Shown here: one piece after another, positions 27,024 through 34,376 of the stretch | How positions within the stretch are numbered: position 1 is the first letter of the stretch | Layout: the number at the start of each line of letters is the position of its first letter | Source of the DNA: Azospirillum melinis | Lineage (GTDB): Bacteria; Pseudomonadota; Alphaproteobacteria; Azospirillales; Azospirillaceae | Length of the DNA: 64,000 nt | Reading direction: 5' to 3' | Assembly: GCF_013340935.1 (NCBI RefSeq) | Contig: NZ_WHOS01000007.1 | Span: 124,001 to 188,000, forward strand | Made by a program: the position numbers and the translations under genes | Notes under the pieces: generated by a model | Seen by the model: only the letters and a program-made list of their open reading frames with translations | The model's database searches: none | What the model was told of the DNA's origin: nothing

Positions 27024-28211
27024 TTACTTAATGTCACCGGACCACGCCGCCAACACCGCCCGCTCCTGCGGGGTGATTCCGGTGATGTTGGCGGGAGGCA
27101 TGGCGCTGCTGTAGCCGGCTTGCAGGCGGATCTGCCCGGCATGGCGGCGGATGCCGTCGCCCTCCAGCACGACGCCGCGCGGCGGGGCGGCTATGCCCTC
27201 CCACACCGGCTGGGCGGCATGGCACATGCTGCACCGGGTGGCGACGATCTCCTCCACCTGGGCGAAGCCGACCTTCACCGGGGCCGCCGCAGCCGTGTCG
27301 GCCGTCGCCGGCCCCATGGTGCTGAGCCAGATGCATCCCAGCATGCCGGCGGCGGCCACCCCCCAGGTCCACCAGGGCGTCGGCTTGCCGGCATGGCGGC
27401 TGTTGAAGAAATGGCGGATCGCCGTGCCGACAACCAGGACCAGCGCCACCATCACCCAGTTGTAGCGGGTGGAGCTGACCAGCGGATAATGGTTGGACAG
27501 CATCAGGAAGACGACCGGCAGGGTCAGGTAGTTGTTGTGCAGCGAGCGCTGCTTGGCCTTCTTGCCCAGCGACGGGTCCGGCGTCTCGCCGCGCAGCATG
27601 GCCGCCACCGTCCTGCGCTGGTTGGGAATGATCAGCATGAAGACGTTGCAGGCCATCATCGTCGCCATCAGGGCACCGACCTGCAGCATGGCGCCGCGCC
27701 CGCTGAAGATCTTCGTCATGCCCCAGGCGGTCGCCACCAGCATGACGAAGCCGGCGACAGCCAACGCCCCGTCGTTGCGGCCGAGCGGCGACTTGCACAT
27801 CAGGTCATAGGCGACCCAGCCCGCCACCAGCGCGCCGACGCTGATCGCCACCGCCTGCCAATGGCTGAGCGCCAGCACGTCCTGGTCGATCAGGAACAGA
27901 TCGGCGCCGCGGTAGTAGAGCACGCACATCAGGAAGAAGCCGCTGAGCCACGTCGCGTAGGATTCCCACTTGAACCAGGTCAAATCCTCCGGCAACTGCG
28001 GCGGGGCGACCATGTATTTGGTCATGTGGTAGAAACCGCCGCCGTGAATTTGCCAGGCGTCGCCCGCCGTCCCGGCCGGCGCCCCTGCCCGGCGGCGCAG
28101 CGAGGCGTCGAGATGGATGAAATAGAAGGACGATCCGATCCAGGCGATGGCGGTGATGACGTGCAGCCACCGCGCCAGGGCGTTGATCCATTCCCACAGG
28201 ATGGGCTCCAT
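27024..28211 (-). CDS. puuD: Urate hydroxylase PuuD (membrane urate oxidase with cytochrome c domain)
   Basis: 395-residue protein with eight hydrophobic helices and a C-terminal periplasmic cytochrome c domain bearing one heme site (TRCSMCHAAQPVW). PuuD oxidises urate to 5-hydroxyisourate and passes electrons to the respiratory chain. The N-terminal helix reads LHVITAIAWIGSSFYFIHLD. The ATG at 28211 has AAGGAG ten bases upstream. A longer open frame begins earlier but has no ribosome-binding site and unlike sequence. Its pairing with guanine deaminase fits purine catabolism (guanine, xanthine, urate). Xanthine dehydrogenase is not in the window. Confidence 0.92.
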   Translation of the reverse strand: MEPILWEWINALARWLHVITAIAWIGSSFYFIHLDASLRRRAGAPAGTAGDAWQIHGGGFYHMTKYMVAPPQLPEDLTWFKWESYATWLSGFFLMCVLYYRGADLFLIDQDVLALSHWQAVAISVGALVAGWVAYDLMCKSPLGRNDGALAVAGFVMLVATAWGMTKIFSGRGAMLQVGALMATMMACNVFMLIIPNQRRTVAAMLRGETPDPSLGKKAKQRSLHNNYLTLPVVFLMLSNHYPLVSSTRYNWVMVALVLVVGTAIRHFFNSRHAGKPTPWWTWGVAAAGMLGCIWLSTMGPATADTAAAAPVKVGFAQVEEIVATRCSMCHAAQPVWEGIAAPPRGVVLEGDGIRRHAGQIRLQAGYSSAMPPANITGITPQERAVLAAWSGDIK

Positions 28212-28396
28212 AGCGCGCACGCTCCTTCCGGTCAGGTCGATGGCTTGACTGTAAGGCCAGTGTGCAGCTGCGGAAAACCATTCGTCCGTCCCAACAGCTT
28301 CAAAAAATGACGAAAGATGGAGCCGTGGCCGCAAGCCTCCTTCCGGAGGGGCGCAGCCGCGGCATTGTCAATCATGGCGATGCCGTCAGCCGCCCA

Positions 28397-28419
28397 TTCC
28401 ATTAGATAACGTAATGGAA
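28397..28419. promoter_or_regulatory. Palindromic operator upstream of the LysE-type exporter gene
   Basis: The arms TTCCATTA (28397-28404) and TAATGGAA (28412-28419) are perfect and lie seven bases apart. A further half-site TTCCAT lies at about 28433. The region is strongly AT-rich for this genome and lies 70 bases before the exporter start, where a regulator would act. The regulator itself is not encoded next door. Confidence 0.6.
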
Positions 28420-28489
28420 AGGATTAAGATTATTCCATTCCCTAATATCACAGGCAGCTCTAACCAGACCTCAGGTCATCGGATCGTGG

Positions 28490-29095
28490 GTGAAGGGAAT
28501 GCAGACGTTGAGCGGTCTCGCGCTGTTCGTGTTGGCGGCAACGATTTCTCCCGGCGGGGCGACGACGCTCGCCACCGCATCGGGCATGAATTTCGGCTAT
28601 CGGGGATCGCTTCCGCTGATCGCCGGCATATCGCTGGGCCTCGCCGGCATGGCCGCCGCCGCCGCGGCCGGGATCGAGGGGATATTCGTTGCCGTGCCGG
28701 CGGTACAGACGGCAGTCAAGATCGCGGGAACGGCTTATCTTCTCTGGCTGGCTTTTCAGCTGTCACGCACAGGCGCCCCGAAGACGACCGGGTCGGTCGC
28801 CAAGCCGGCGAGCATCGCGGGCGGTGCCTGGCTTGTCCTTTACAATCCGAAGGGCTGGGCGATGACCACCGGAGCCGCCGCATCCTTCTCGTCGATCGGC
28901 GACGGTCCAGCCGACGTTGCCGTTATTCTCGGAGTCGCCTTCGGATGCTTCGCGTCGGTCTCGCTGTCGGTCTGGTGCCTGGGCGGCCAGTTGCTCCGGC
29001 ATGTCCTGACGCAGGACCGGCACTGGAGAGCCCTCAACATCGCGCTGGCGCTTCTCCTGGTCACATCGATCCTGCCGATCTGGATCGAGCCATGA
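28490..29095 (+). CDS. LysE/RhtB-family amino-acid exporter
   Basis: 201-residue inner-membrane protein with about six helices. The N-terminal LFVLAATISPGGATTLATA followed by GYRGSLPLIAGISLGLAGM matches the LysE superfamily pattern, and NPKGWAMTTGAAASF is the mid-protein NPKxW motif. These carriers export amino acids or related metabolites. The GTG at 28490 has a GGA-type site at proper distance; the ATG at 28499 is an alternative, but GAAGGG sits too close to it. The palindrome at 28397 probably controls it. Confidence 0.88.
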   Translation: MKGMQTLSGLALFVLAATISPGGATTLATASGMNFGYRGSLPLIAGISLGLAGMAAAAAAGIEGIFVAVPAVQTAVKIAGTAYLLWLAFQLSRTGAPKTTGSVAKPASIAGGAWLVLYNPKGWAMTTGAAASFSSIGDGPADVAVILGVAFGCFASVSLSVWCLGGQLLRHVLTQDRHWRALNIALALLLVTSILPIWIEP

Positions 29096-29201
29096 CGCCA
29101 AATCCCCTGCCGCCGGAAGACCCGAACCGTCGATCGGTTGCCAACCGTGCCGCGAATTGGTAGAGGGACTAATTCTTCCTCGCAGCGCACGGCTCTTCGC
29201 G

Positions 29202-30701
29202 ATGCCCACGTCCGGCAGCACAGTCACGCGCCGTGCCCTCCTGATGCTGCTCGCCGCCGCCTTCGCGCTGCTGGCGATCATCGCGACGTCGGGATGGCTG
29301 GCGGACAGCACGCAGCAATATTCCCGCTCGGTCAGCCGGATATCGGCCCTGCGCGTCGCCGCTGGGACTCTGCTCAGCCAGTTGCAGGATGCCGAGATCG
29401 GACAGCGCGGCTACCTGCTGACCGAGGACCGCCAATATCTCAAGCCCTACGAGGCGGCCGTCGCGGCGGTGGACGCCACCATCGCCCGGCTGCGCGAACT
29501 GGCCGACGGCGATGCCGGCGAGCTGCGCATCCTCGACCATCTCGTCGGTCTGGCCGCCGCCAAGCGGGAGGAGCTGGCGGAGACCATCGCCCTGATGGAG
29601 GCCGGACGCCGGGACGACTCCCTGGCCATCGTGCGCACCGGCCGCGGCATGCGGCTGATGGACGATGCCAGGCGCTCGCTCGACGACCTGATCACCCCCG
29701 CCGATGCCCAACTCGACACCCAGCTCCGCGCCCTGACCGGGCAGGCCAGGACATCGGGATGGGTGGCGATCCTCGGCGGCCTGTTCATCCTGCTGGTCGT
29801 CGGCGGCGCCGTGTGGATCGCGGTCGGCTATACCCGCGCCCTCATGCAGGCACAGCGCGCGATCCAGTCCCTCAACGATTCCCTGGAGCAGCGCGTGTCG
29901 GAGCGCACCATGGAATTGCAGCGGGCCAACGACGAGATCCAGCGTTTCGCCTACATCGTCAGCCACGATCTGCGCGCACCGCTGGTCAACGTGATGGGCT
30001 TCACCAGCGAGCTCGAAGCGGGACTGGTCAGCGTAACCGCCGACCTCGACCGCCGACCGGCGGATGGCGACGACGCCACGGCGGCGGAGGCGCGGCGGGC
30101 GGTCGCCGAGGACATGCCGGAGGCCATCGGCTTCATCCGCACGTCGACGACGAAGATGGACCGTCTGATCAACGCCATCCTCGCCTTGTCGCGCCAGGGC
30201 AGTCGGACGCTGAACCCCGAACCCGTCTCCATGCAGGCTCTTCTGGAAAATGTGGCCGCCAGCAACCGCCACCGGGCCGGCGAACTGGGCTGTGCCGTCG
30301 ACATCGCCGGCCCGCTGCCGTCGCTCGTCTCCGACCGGCTCGCCCTGGAGCAGGTGTTCGGGAACCTGCTGGACAATGCGATCAAATATCTCGATCCCGC
30401 CCGGCCCGGCCGGATCGCCATCCGTGGGCGGTCGGAGGCGGATTCGCTGATCTTCGAGGTCGCCGACAACGGCCGCGGAATAGCACCGCAGGATCACGAA
30501 CGTATCTTCGAGCTGTTCCGCCGGTCCGGCGTGCAGGACCGTCCGGGAGAGGGGATCGGCCTCGCCTATGTCCGCACGCTCGTCCGGCGCCTGCAAGGCG
30601 ATGTCACTGTCGATTCCGTTCCTGGACAGGGCAGTATCTTTCGCATAAGCCTTCCGAAAGTTCTTGCCCTGTCCCCGGAGAAGCCCGCTCATGAATCGTG
30701 A
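29202..30701 (+). CDS. CHASE3-domain sensor histidine kinase
   Basis: 499-residue membrane kinase. A first helix (LLMLLAAAFALLAIIATSGW) is followed by a CHASE3 periplasmic domain (LLSQLQDAEIGQRGYLLTED, then RQYLKPYEAAVAAV) and a second helix (VAILGGLFILLVVGGAVWIA). A coiled coil (SLEQRVSERTMELQRANDEI) leads to the kinase with H-box FAYIVSHDLRAPLVNV, N-box VFGNLLDNAIKYL, DNGRGIAP and EGIGLAYVRTLV. The ATG at 29202 is used; a TTG 45 bases upstream is possible. Its 3' end overlaps the receiver gene by 11 bases, suggesting coupled partners. Confidence 0.9.
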   Translation: MPTSGSTVTRRALLMLLAAAFALLAIIATSGWLADSTQQYSRSVSRISALRVAAGTLLSQLQDAEIGQRGYLLTEDRQYLKPYEAAVAAVDATIARLRELADGDAGELRILDHLVGLAAAKREELAETIALMEAGRRDDSLAIVRTGRGMRLMDDARRSLDDLITPADAQLDTQLRALTGQARTSGWVAILGGLFILLVVGGAVWIAVGYTRALMQAQRAIQSLNDSLEQRVSERTMELQRANDEIQRFAYIVSHDLRAPLVNVMGFTSELEAGLVSVTADLDRRPADGDDATAAEARRAVAEDMPEAIGFIRTSTTKMDRLINAILALSRQGSRTLNPEPVSMQALLENVAASNRHRAGELGCAVDIAGPLPSLVSDRLALEQVFGNLLDNAIKYLDPARPGRIAIRGRSEADSLIFEVADNGRGIAPQDHERIFELFRRSGVQDRPGEGIGLAYVRTLVRRLQGDVTVDSVPGQGSIFRISLPKVLALSPEKPAHES

Positions 30702-31140
30702 CCCCCAGACGGTCTGCATCGTCATGATCGAGGACGACGAGGGACACGCCCGCCTGATCGAGAAGAACATCCGGCGGGCCGGCGTCACCAACGAGATCGT
30801 GCCCTTCACCGACGGCACCAGCGCCCTCAATTATCTGTTCGGTCCGGACGGAAGCGGACAGGCCAGCACGGGCCGGGCGCTTCTCATCCTGCTGGATTTG
30901 AACCTGCCGGACATGACCGGGGTCGATATCCTGTCCAGGCTGAAGGCCAACCCCCACACCAAGCGTTTTCCAGTCGTGGTGCTGACCACCACCGACGACC
31001 GGCAGGAAATCCAGCGCTGCTACGACATCGGGGCCAACGTCTACATCACCAAGCCGGTGAATTACGAAAGCTTCGCCACCGCGATCCGGCAGCTGGGGCT
31101 GTTCTTCTCCGTCATCCAGGTGCCCGAGGCGGAGGCATGA
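30691..31140 (+). CDS. Single-domain response regulator (Rcp1-like)
   Basis: 149-residue receiver with no output domain. Acidic pocket IEDDEG, phospho-acceptor Asp in ILLDLNLPDMTGVDIL, Thr in VVLTTTDDRQEI and Lys in VYITKPVNYES. The long loop before the acceptor (FGPDGSGQASTGR) is typical of Rcp1/CheY-like receivers that serve kinases with bacteriophytochrome- or CHASE-type inputs. It overlaps both neighbours and probably shuttles phosphate between the two kinases. Confidence 0.92.
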   Translation: MNRDPQTVCIVMIEDDEGHARLIEKNIRRAGVTNEIVPFTDGTSALNYLFGPDGSGQASTGRALLILLDLNLPDMTGVDILSRLKANPHTKRFPVVVLTTTDDRQEIQRCYDIGANVYITKPVNYESFATAIRQLGLFFSVIQVPEAEA

Positions 31141-32177
31141 CCGACCCGGCCATACGCATCCTCTACATCGACGACGACGTTGCGTTGGCTCGGCTGGTGC
31201 AACGAAGGCTCGAACGGCGCGGGTACGCGGTTGAGTGGGCGAAGGACGGCCGGGACGGGTTGGAGCGGCTGGGGCTTGGCGGCATCGCGGTGGTCGGGCT
31301 GGACCACGAGATGCCGGGAGCGACCGGGTTGGACATACTGCCCGCCCTGCTGTCGCGCGAGAACGCTCCGCCGGTCATCTACGTCACCGGCGCCGGTGAC
31401 ACGCGGGTGGCCGTCGCGGCGTTGAAGGCTGGTGCTGACGATTACGTTCCCAAGGAGACCGGCGAGGGATTCTTCGATCTGCTGGCGGCGGCCATCGAGC
31501 AGGCCCTCGAAAAGGCCCACCTGCGCCGGGAACGGGAGCGGGCGGACCGGGAGGTGCGCGCGGCCCGCGACCGGGCGGAGATGCTGCTGCGCGAGGTCAA
31601 CCACCGGGTCGCCAACAGCCTGGCCCTGGTGGCGGCCTTCGTGCGGATGCAGCGGTCGGGCCTGTCGGATTCCATGGCCCGCACCGCCCTGGACGAGACC
31701 CAGCTGCGCATCACCGCGATCGCCGGCATCCACCGCAGCCTCTACACCTCCGACGACGTGCGGTCCGTCCGCTTCGACACCTATCTGGAAACGCTGCTCG
31801 CCGAAATGCACACCGCCATGGCGTCCCAGCGCCCGGACAGCTTCGTCGTCGTCGCCGACGAGGTGACGGTGCCGACCGACAAGGCCGTATCCCTGGCGGT
31901 CATCGTGACCGAACTGGTCACGAATGCCTGCAAATACGCCTATCCCGACGGCCGGGCCGGCAGCATCCGTGTGCGGGCGATGGCCGCCGAAGGGCAGCTG
32001 TCGGTGAGCGTCGAGGATGACGGGGTCGGCTTCTCCGGCGACGATGCCCCCCAGGGAACCGGCCTCGGCACCCGCATCGTCCAGGCGATGGCGTCCAGCC
32101 TGGGCGCGCTGCTGCATCATGACCGCCAGCATGCCGGCACCCGGGTGACGCTGACGATGCCGCTGCAGCCGCTGTAA
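31137..32177 (+). CDS. Receiver fused to HisKA_2/HWE-type histidine kinase
   Basis: 346-residue cytoplasmic protein. The N-terminal receiver has acceptor Asp56 (VVGLDHEMPGATGLD) and Lys in DDYVPKETGEG. A helical linker follows, then the HisKA_2 phospho-accepting His156 in LREVNHRVANSLALVAAFV and an ATPase domain (VIVTELVTNACKYAYPDGR; DDGVGFSG; GTGLGTRIVQAM). Its ATG overlaps the stop of the receiver gene (ATGA). The receiver-kinase layout suggests the third member of a phosphorelay with the two genes upstream. No output regulator is encoded nearby. Confidence 0.9.
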   Translation: MTDPAIRILYIDDDVALARLVQRRLERRGYAVEWAKDGRDGLERLGLGGIAVVGLDHEMPGATGLDILPALLSRENAPPVIYVTGAGDTRVAVAALKAGADDYVPKETGEGFFDLLAAAIEQALEKAHLRRERERADREVRAARDRAEMLLREVNHRVANSLALVAAFVRMQRSGLSDSMARTALDETQLRITAIAGIHRSLYTSDDVRSVRFDTYLETLLAEMHTAMASQRPDSFVVVADEVTVPTDKAVSLAVIVTELVTNACKYAYPDGRAGSIRVRAMAAEGQLSVSVEDDGVGFSGDDAPQGTGLGTRIVQAMASSLGALLHHDRQHAGTRVTLTMPLQPL

Positions 32178-32301
32178 CCGCGCGTTCGTTCGGGCGCACC
32201 GCCCCGCCCGCCCTTGTCAGGGGCCGGGCAGGAGATTGCCGGCCATCCTGCCGAACCCCATGGACAGGATGCCGCACCCAGGCTATATCTCCGCCGGCAA
32301 G

Positions 32302-32317
32302 GTGAGTAAGCACTCAC
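32302..32317. promoter_or_regulatory. TetR-type operator in front of the RND efflux operon
   Basis: GTGAGT, four bases, ACTCAC is a perfect palindrome 46 bases before the TetR start; flanking bases extend it as TGAGTAAGCACTCACTTA. AcrR/TetR-type repressors of efflux operons bind closely similar TGAGTGN-type palindromes, so autoregulation of the operon is likely. Confidence 0.65.
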
Positions 32318-32362
32318 TTATCACAAGCGACCGACCCAGCCCTTTCCGATGGCCCCCTTCTG

Positions 32363-33121
32363 ATGGCCCCGCGCCTCGACAGCCACGCCCGCAAGCGGGC
32401 GATCCTCGACGCCGCCCTGCCGCTGTTCGCGCGCAAGGGCTTCGCCGCGACCACCACCAAGGAGATCGCGCAGGCCGCCGGCGTGTCGGAGGCGCTGATC
32501 TTCAAGCATTTCCCATCCAAGGCCTCGCTCTACGAATCGATCTTCCTCTGCTGCATCGACGGCGATCCGGAATATGAACGGCTGGTGTCGCTGCCGCCCA
32601 GCACCGGCACGCTGGTGCAGATGATCCAGGGGATGGTGAACTATTTCGTGATCGAGTTGCCGGCCGATCCGAACGAGCGCGCCCGCCATCGCCTGTCGAT
32701 CATCAGCCTGCTGGAGGACGGCGAGTTCATGCGGCAGGTCTTCGAAGGCATCCGCAGCCGCTTCCTGCCCTGCTTCGCCGCCTCCATCGCGGCCGCGACC
32801 GCCGCCGGCGACCTGATGCCGGGCCCTGTCGATGCGGAGAACGGATTCTGGCTTGCCGAGCATCTGTGCGAGATGATGGCCACCGTCTGCCTGTCCGGCG
32901 GGGCCATCGTCCCTTATCCTTGCGGCCGTCCCGACCTTGCGCGCCAGACCATCTGGTTCATCCTGCGCGGGCTCGGCCTCAGCGACACCGCCATCGCCGC
33001 GCATGAGAGCGGCGGACGCTTTCCCTTCGTGCCTTCCCAGCCGCCGCCGGCAAACGATGCGGCCAAGCCCGCAAATGGCGCAGCCAAGAATGACGACCCC
33101 ACACCCGAGAGACCGGAGTAG
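32363..33121 (+). CDS. TetR/AcrR-family transcriptional regulator of the RND pump
   Basis: 252 residues. The N-terminal HTH is classic TetR (ILDAALPLFARKGFAATTTK followed by EIAQAAGVSEALIFKHFPSK). The rest is the helical ligand-binding domain, and the C-terminus ends in a disordered Ala/Pro tail. It is the first gene of an operon with the membrane-fusion protein (6 bases on) and the pump, with a palindromic operator upstream. It probably represses the operon until a pump substrate binds. Confidence 0.93.
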   Translation: MAPRLDSHARKRAILDAALPLFARKGFAATTTKEIAQAAGVSEALIFKHFPSKASLYESIFLCCIDGDPEYERLVSLPPSTGTLVQMIQGMVNYFVIELPADPNERARHRLSIISLLEDGEFMRQVFEGIRSRFLPCFAASIAAATAAGDLMPGPVDAENGFWLAEHLCEMMATVCLSGGAIVPYPCGRPDLARQTIWFILRGLGLSDTAIAAHESGGRFPFVPSQPPPANDAAKPANGAAKNDDPTPERPE

Positions 33122-33127
33122 CCGAAC

Positions 33128-34366
33128 GTGACCCTGGACCATTCGCCAAAGACCGAGACGTCATTCGGCCACCCGGCGTCCGAGCCGGGGCGCGGGGCGC
33201 CTCCCCCCACCTCGCCGCCGCGCAAGCCGGTGACGCGCGGGCGGCTGACCGTGCGCATCGTCATCACGCTGATCGTGCTGGGACTGCTGGGCGCGGGGCT
33301 GTACGGCTTCAACACGTTCCGCGCCAAGGCCATCGCCGACTTCTTCGCCAACAACAAGCCGCCGCCCACGCCGGTGGCGCTGGCCGAGGCGACGGTGCAG
33401 ACCATCCCGAAATACCTGTCGGCCATCGGCACGCTCCAGGCCGCGCGTCAGGTGACGGTGGCCCCCGAGGTCGCCGGCCGTGTCGACCGCATCCCGTTCG
33501 AATCGGGCGCCCGCGTCAAAGCCGGCGACCCGCTGGTCCAGTTGAACGACGCCACCGAGCAGGCCGACCTGCTGGCCCAGCGCGCCCAGGCGCGCCTGGC
33601 CGAGCTGAACCTTGAACGCTACCGCGACCTGCGCCGCAGCCAGGCGACACCCCAGAGCAACGTCGACCAGTATCAGGCGCAGCTCGACGAGATCAACGCG
33701 AACATGAAACGCACCAGCGCCCTGATCGGCCAGAAGCTGATCAAGGCGCCGTTCGACGGCGAACTCGGCATCCGGCAGGTCAATGTCGGCGACTACGTCA
33801 ATCCGGGCGCGACCATCGTCACGCTGACCGACCTGTCGCAGCTCTACATCAACTTCACCCTGCCGGAGCAGAGCTTCACCAAGCTGTCGGTCGGCCAGGG
33901 GGTGCTGATCAACGTCGATGCCCTGCCCGGCCGCGATTTCGAGGCGAAGATCACCACCATCGAGCCGCAGGTCAGCGCCGACACCCGTGCCGTCAAGGTG
34001 CAGGCGACGATGGACAACCGTGAGCGCCAGCTGCGGCCGGGCATGTTCGCCAATGTCCGCGTCGTCCTGCCGCCGCAGCCCAACACGCTGACCGTTCCGG
34101 AAACCGCGGTCGACTACACGGTCTACGGCGATTCCGTCTTCGTCGCGACCCAGCAGAAGACCCAGGACGGCAAGGAGCAGCTGGTGGTGGAGCGCAAGCC
34201 GGTCAAGGTCGGCGACCGCCTCGCGAACCGCGTGGAGATCCGCAGCGGCCTGAACGCCGGCGACCGCGTCGTGGTGTCGGGCCAGCTGAAGCTCGCCAAC
34301 GGTGCGGCCGTGGTCCCGGCGGAGAAGAATCCGCTGACCCCGCCGCAGACCCTGCCGCAGAACTGA
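33128..34366 (+). CDS. RND efflux membrane-fusion (periplasmic adaptor) protein
   Basis: 412-residue adaptor anchored by one N-terminal helix (VRIVITLIVLGLLGAGLYGF) rather than a lipobox. Domains in order are a lipoyl half (QVTVAPEVAGRVDRIPFESG), a helical hairpin (residues ~150-200), the second lipoyl half (LIKAPFDGELGIRQVNVGDY), a beta-barrel (LYINFTLPEQSFTKL) and the membrane-proximal domain. It bridges the inner-membrane pump and an outer-membrane channel; no tolC-like gene is in the window. The GTG at 33128 has GGAG about nine bases upstream. Confidence 0.94.
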   Translation: MTLDHSPKTETSFGHPASEPGRGAPPPTSPPRKPVTRGRLTVRIVITLIVLGLLGAGLYGFNTFRAKAIADFFANNKPPPTPVALAEATVQTIPKYLSAIGTLQAARQVTVAPEVAGRVDRIPFESGARVKAGDPLVQLNDATEQADLLAQRAQARLAELNLERYRDLRRSQATPQSNVDQYQAQLDEINANMKRTSALIGQKLIKAPFDGELGIRQVNVGDYVNPGATIVTLTDLSQLYINFTLPEQSFTKLSVGQGVLINVDALPGRDFEAKITTIEPQVSADTRAVKVQATMDNRERQLRPGMFANVRVVLPPQPNTLTVPETAVDYTVYGDSVFVATQQKTQDGKEQLVVERKPVKVGDRLANRVEIRSGLNAGDRVVVSGQLKLANGAAVVPAEKNPLTPPQTLPQN

Positions 34367-34376
34367 GGCCGACGCC

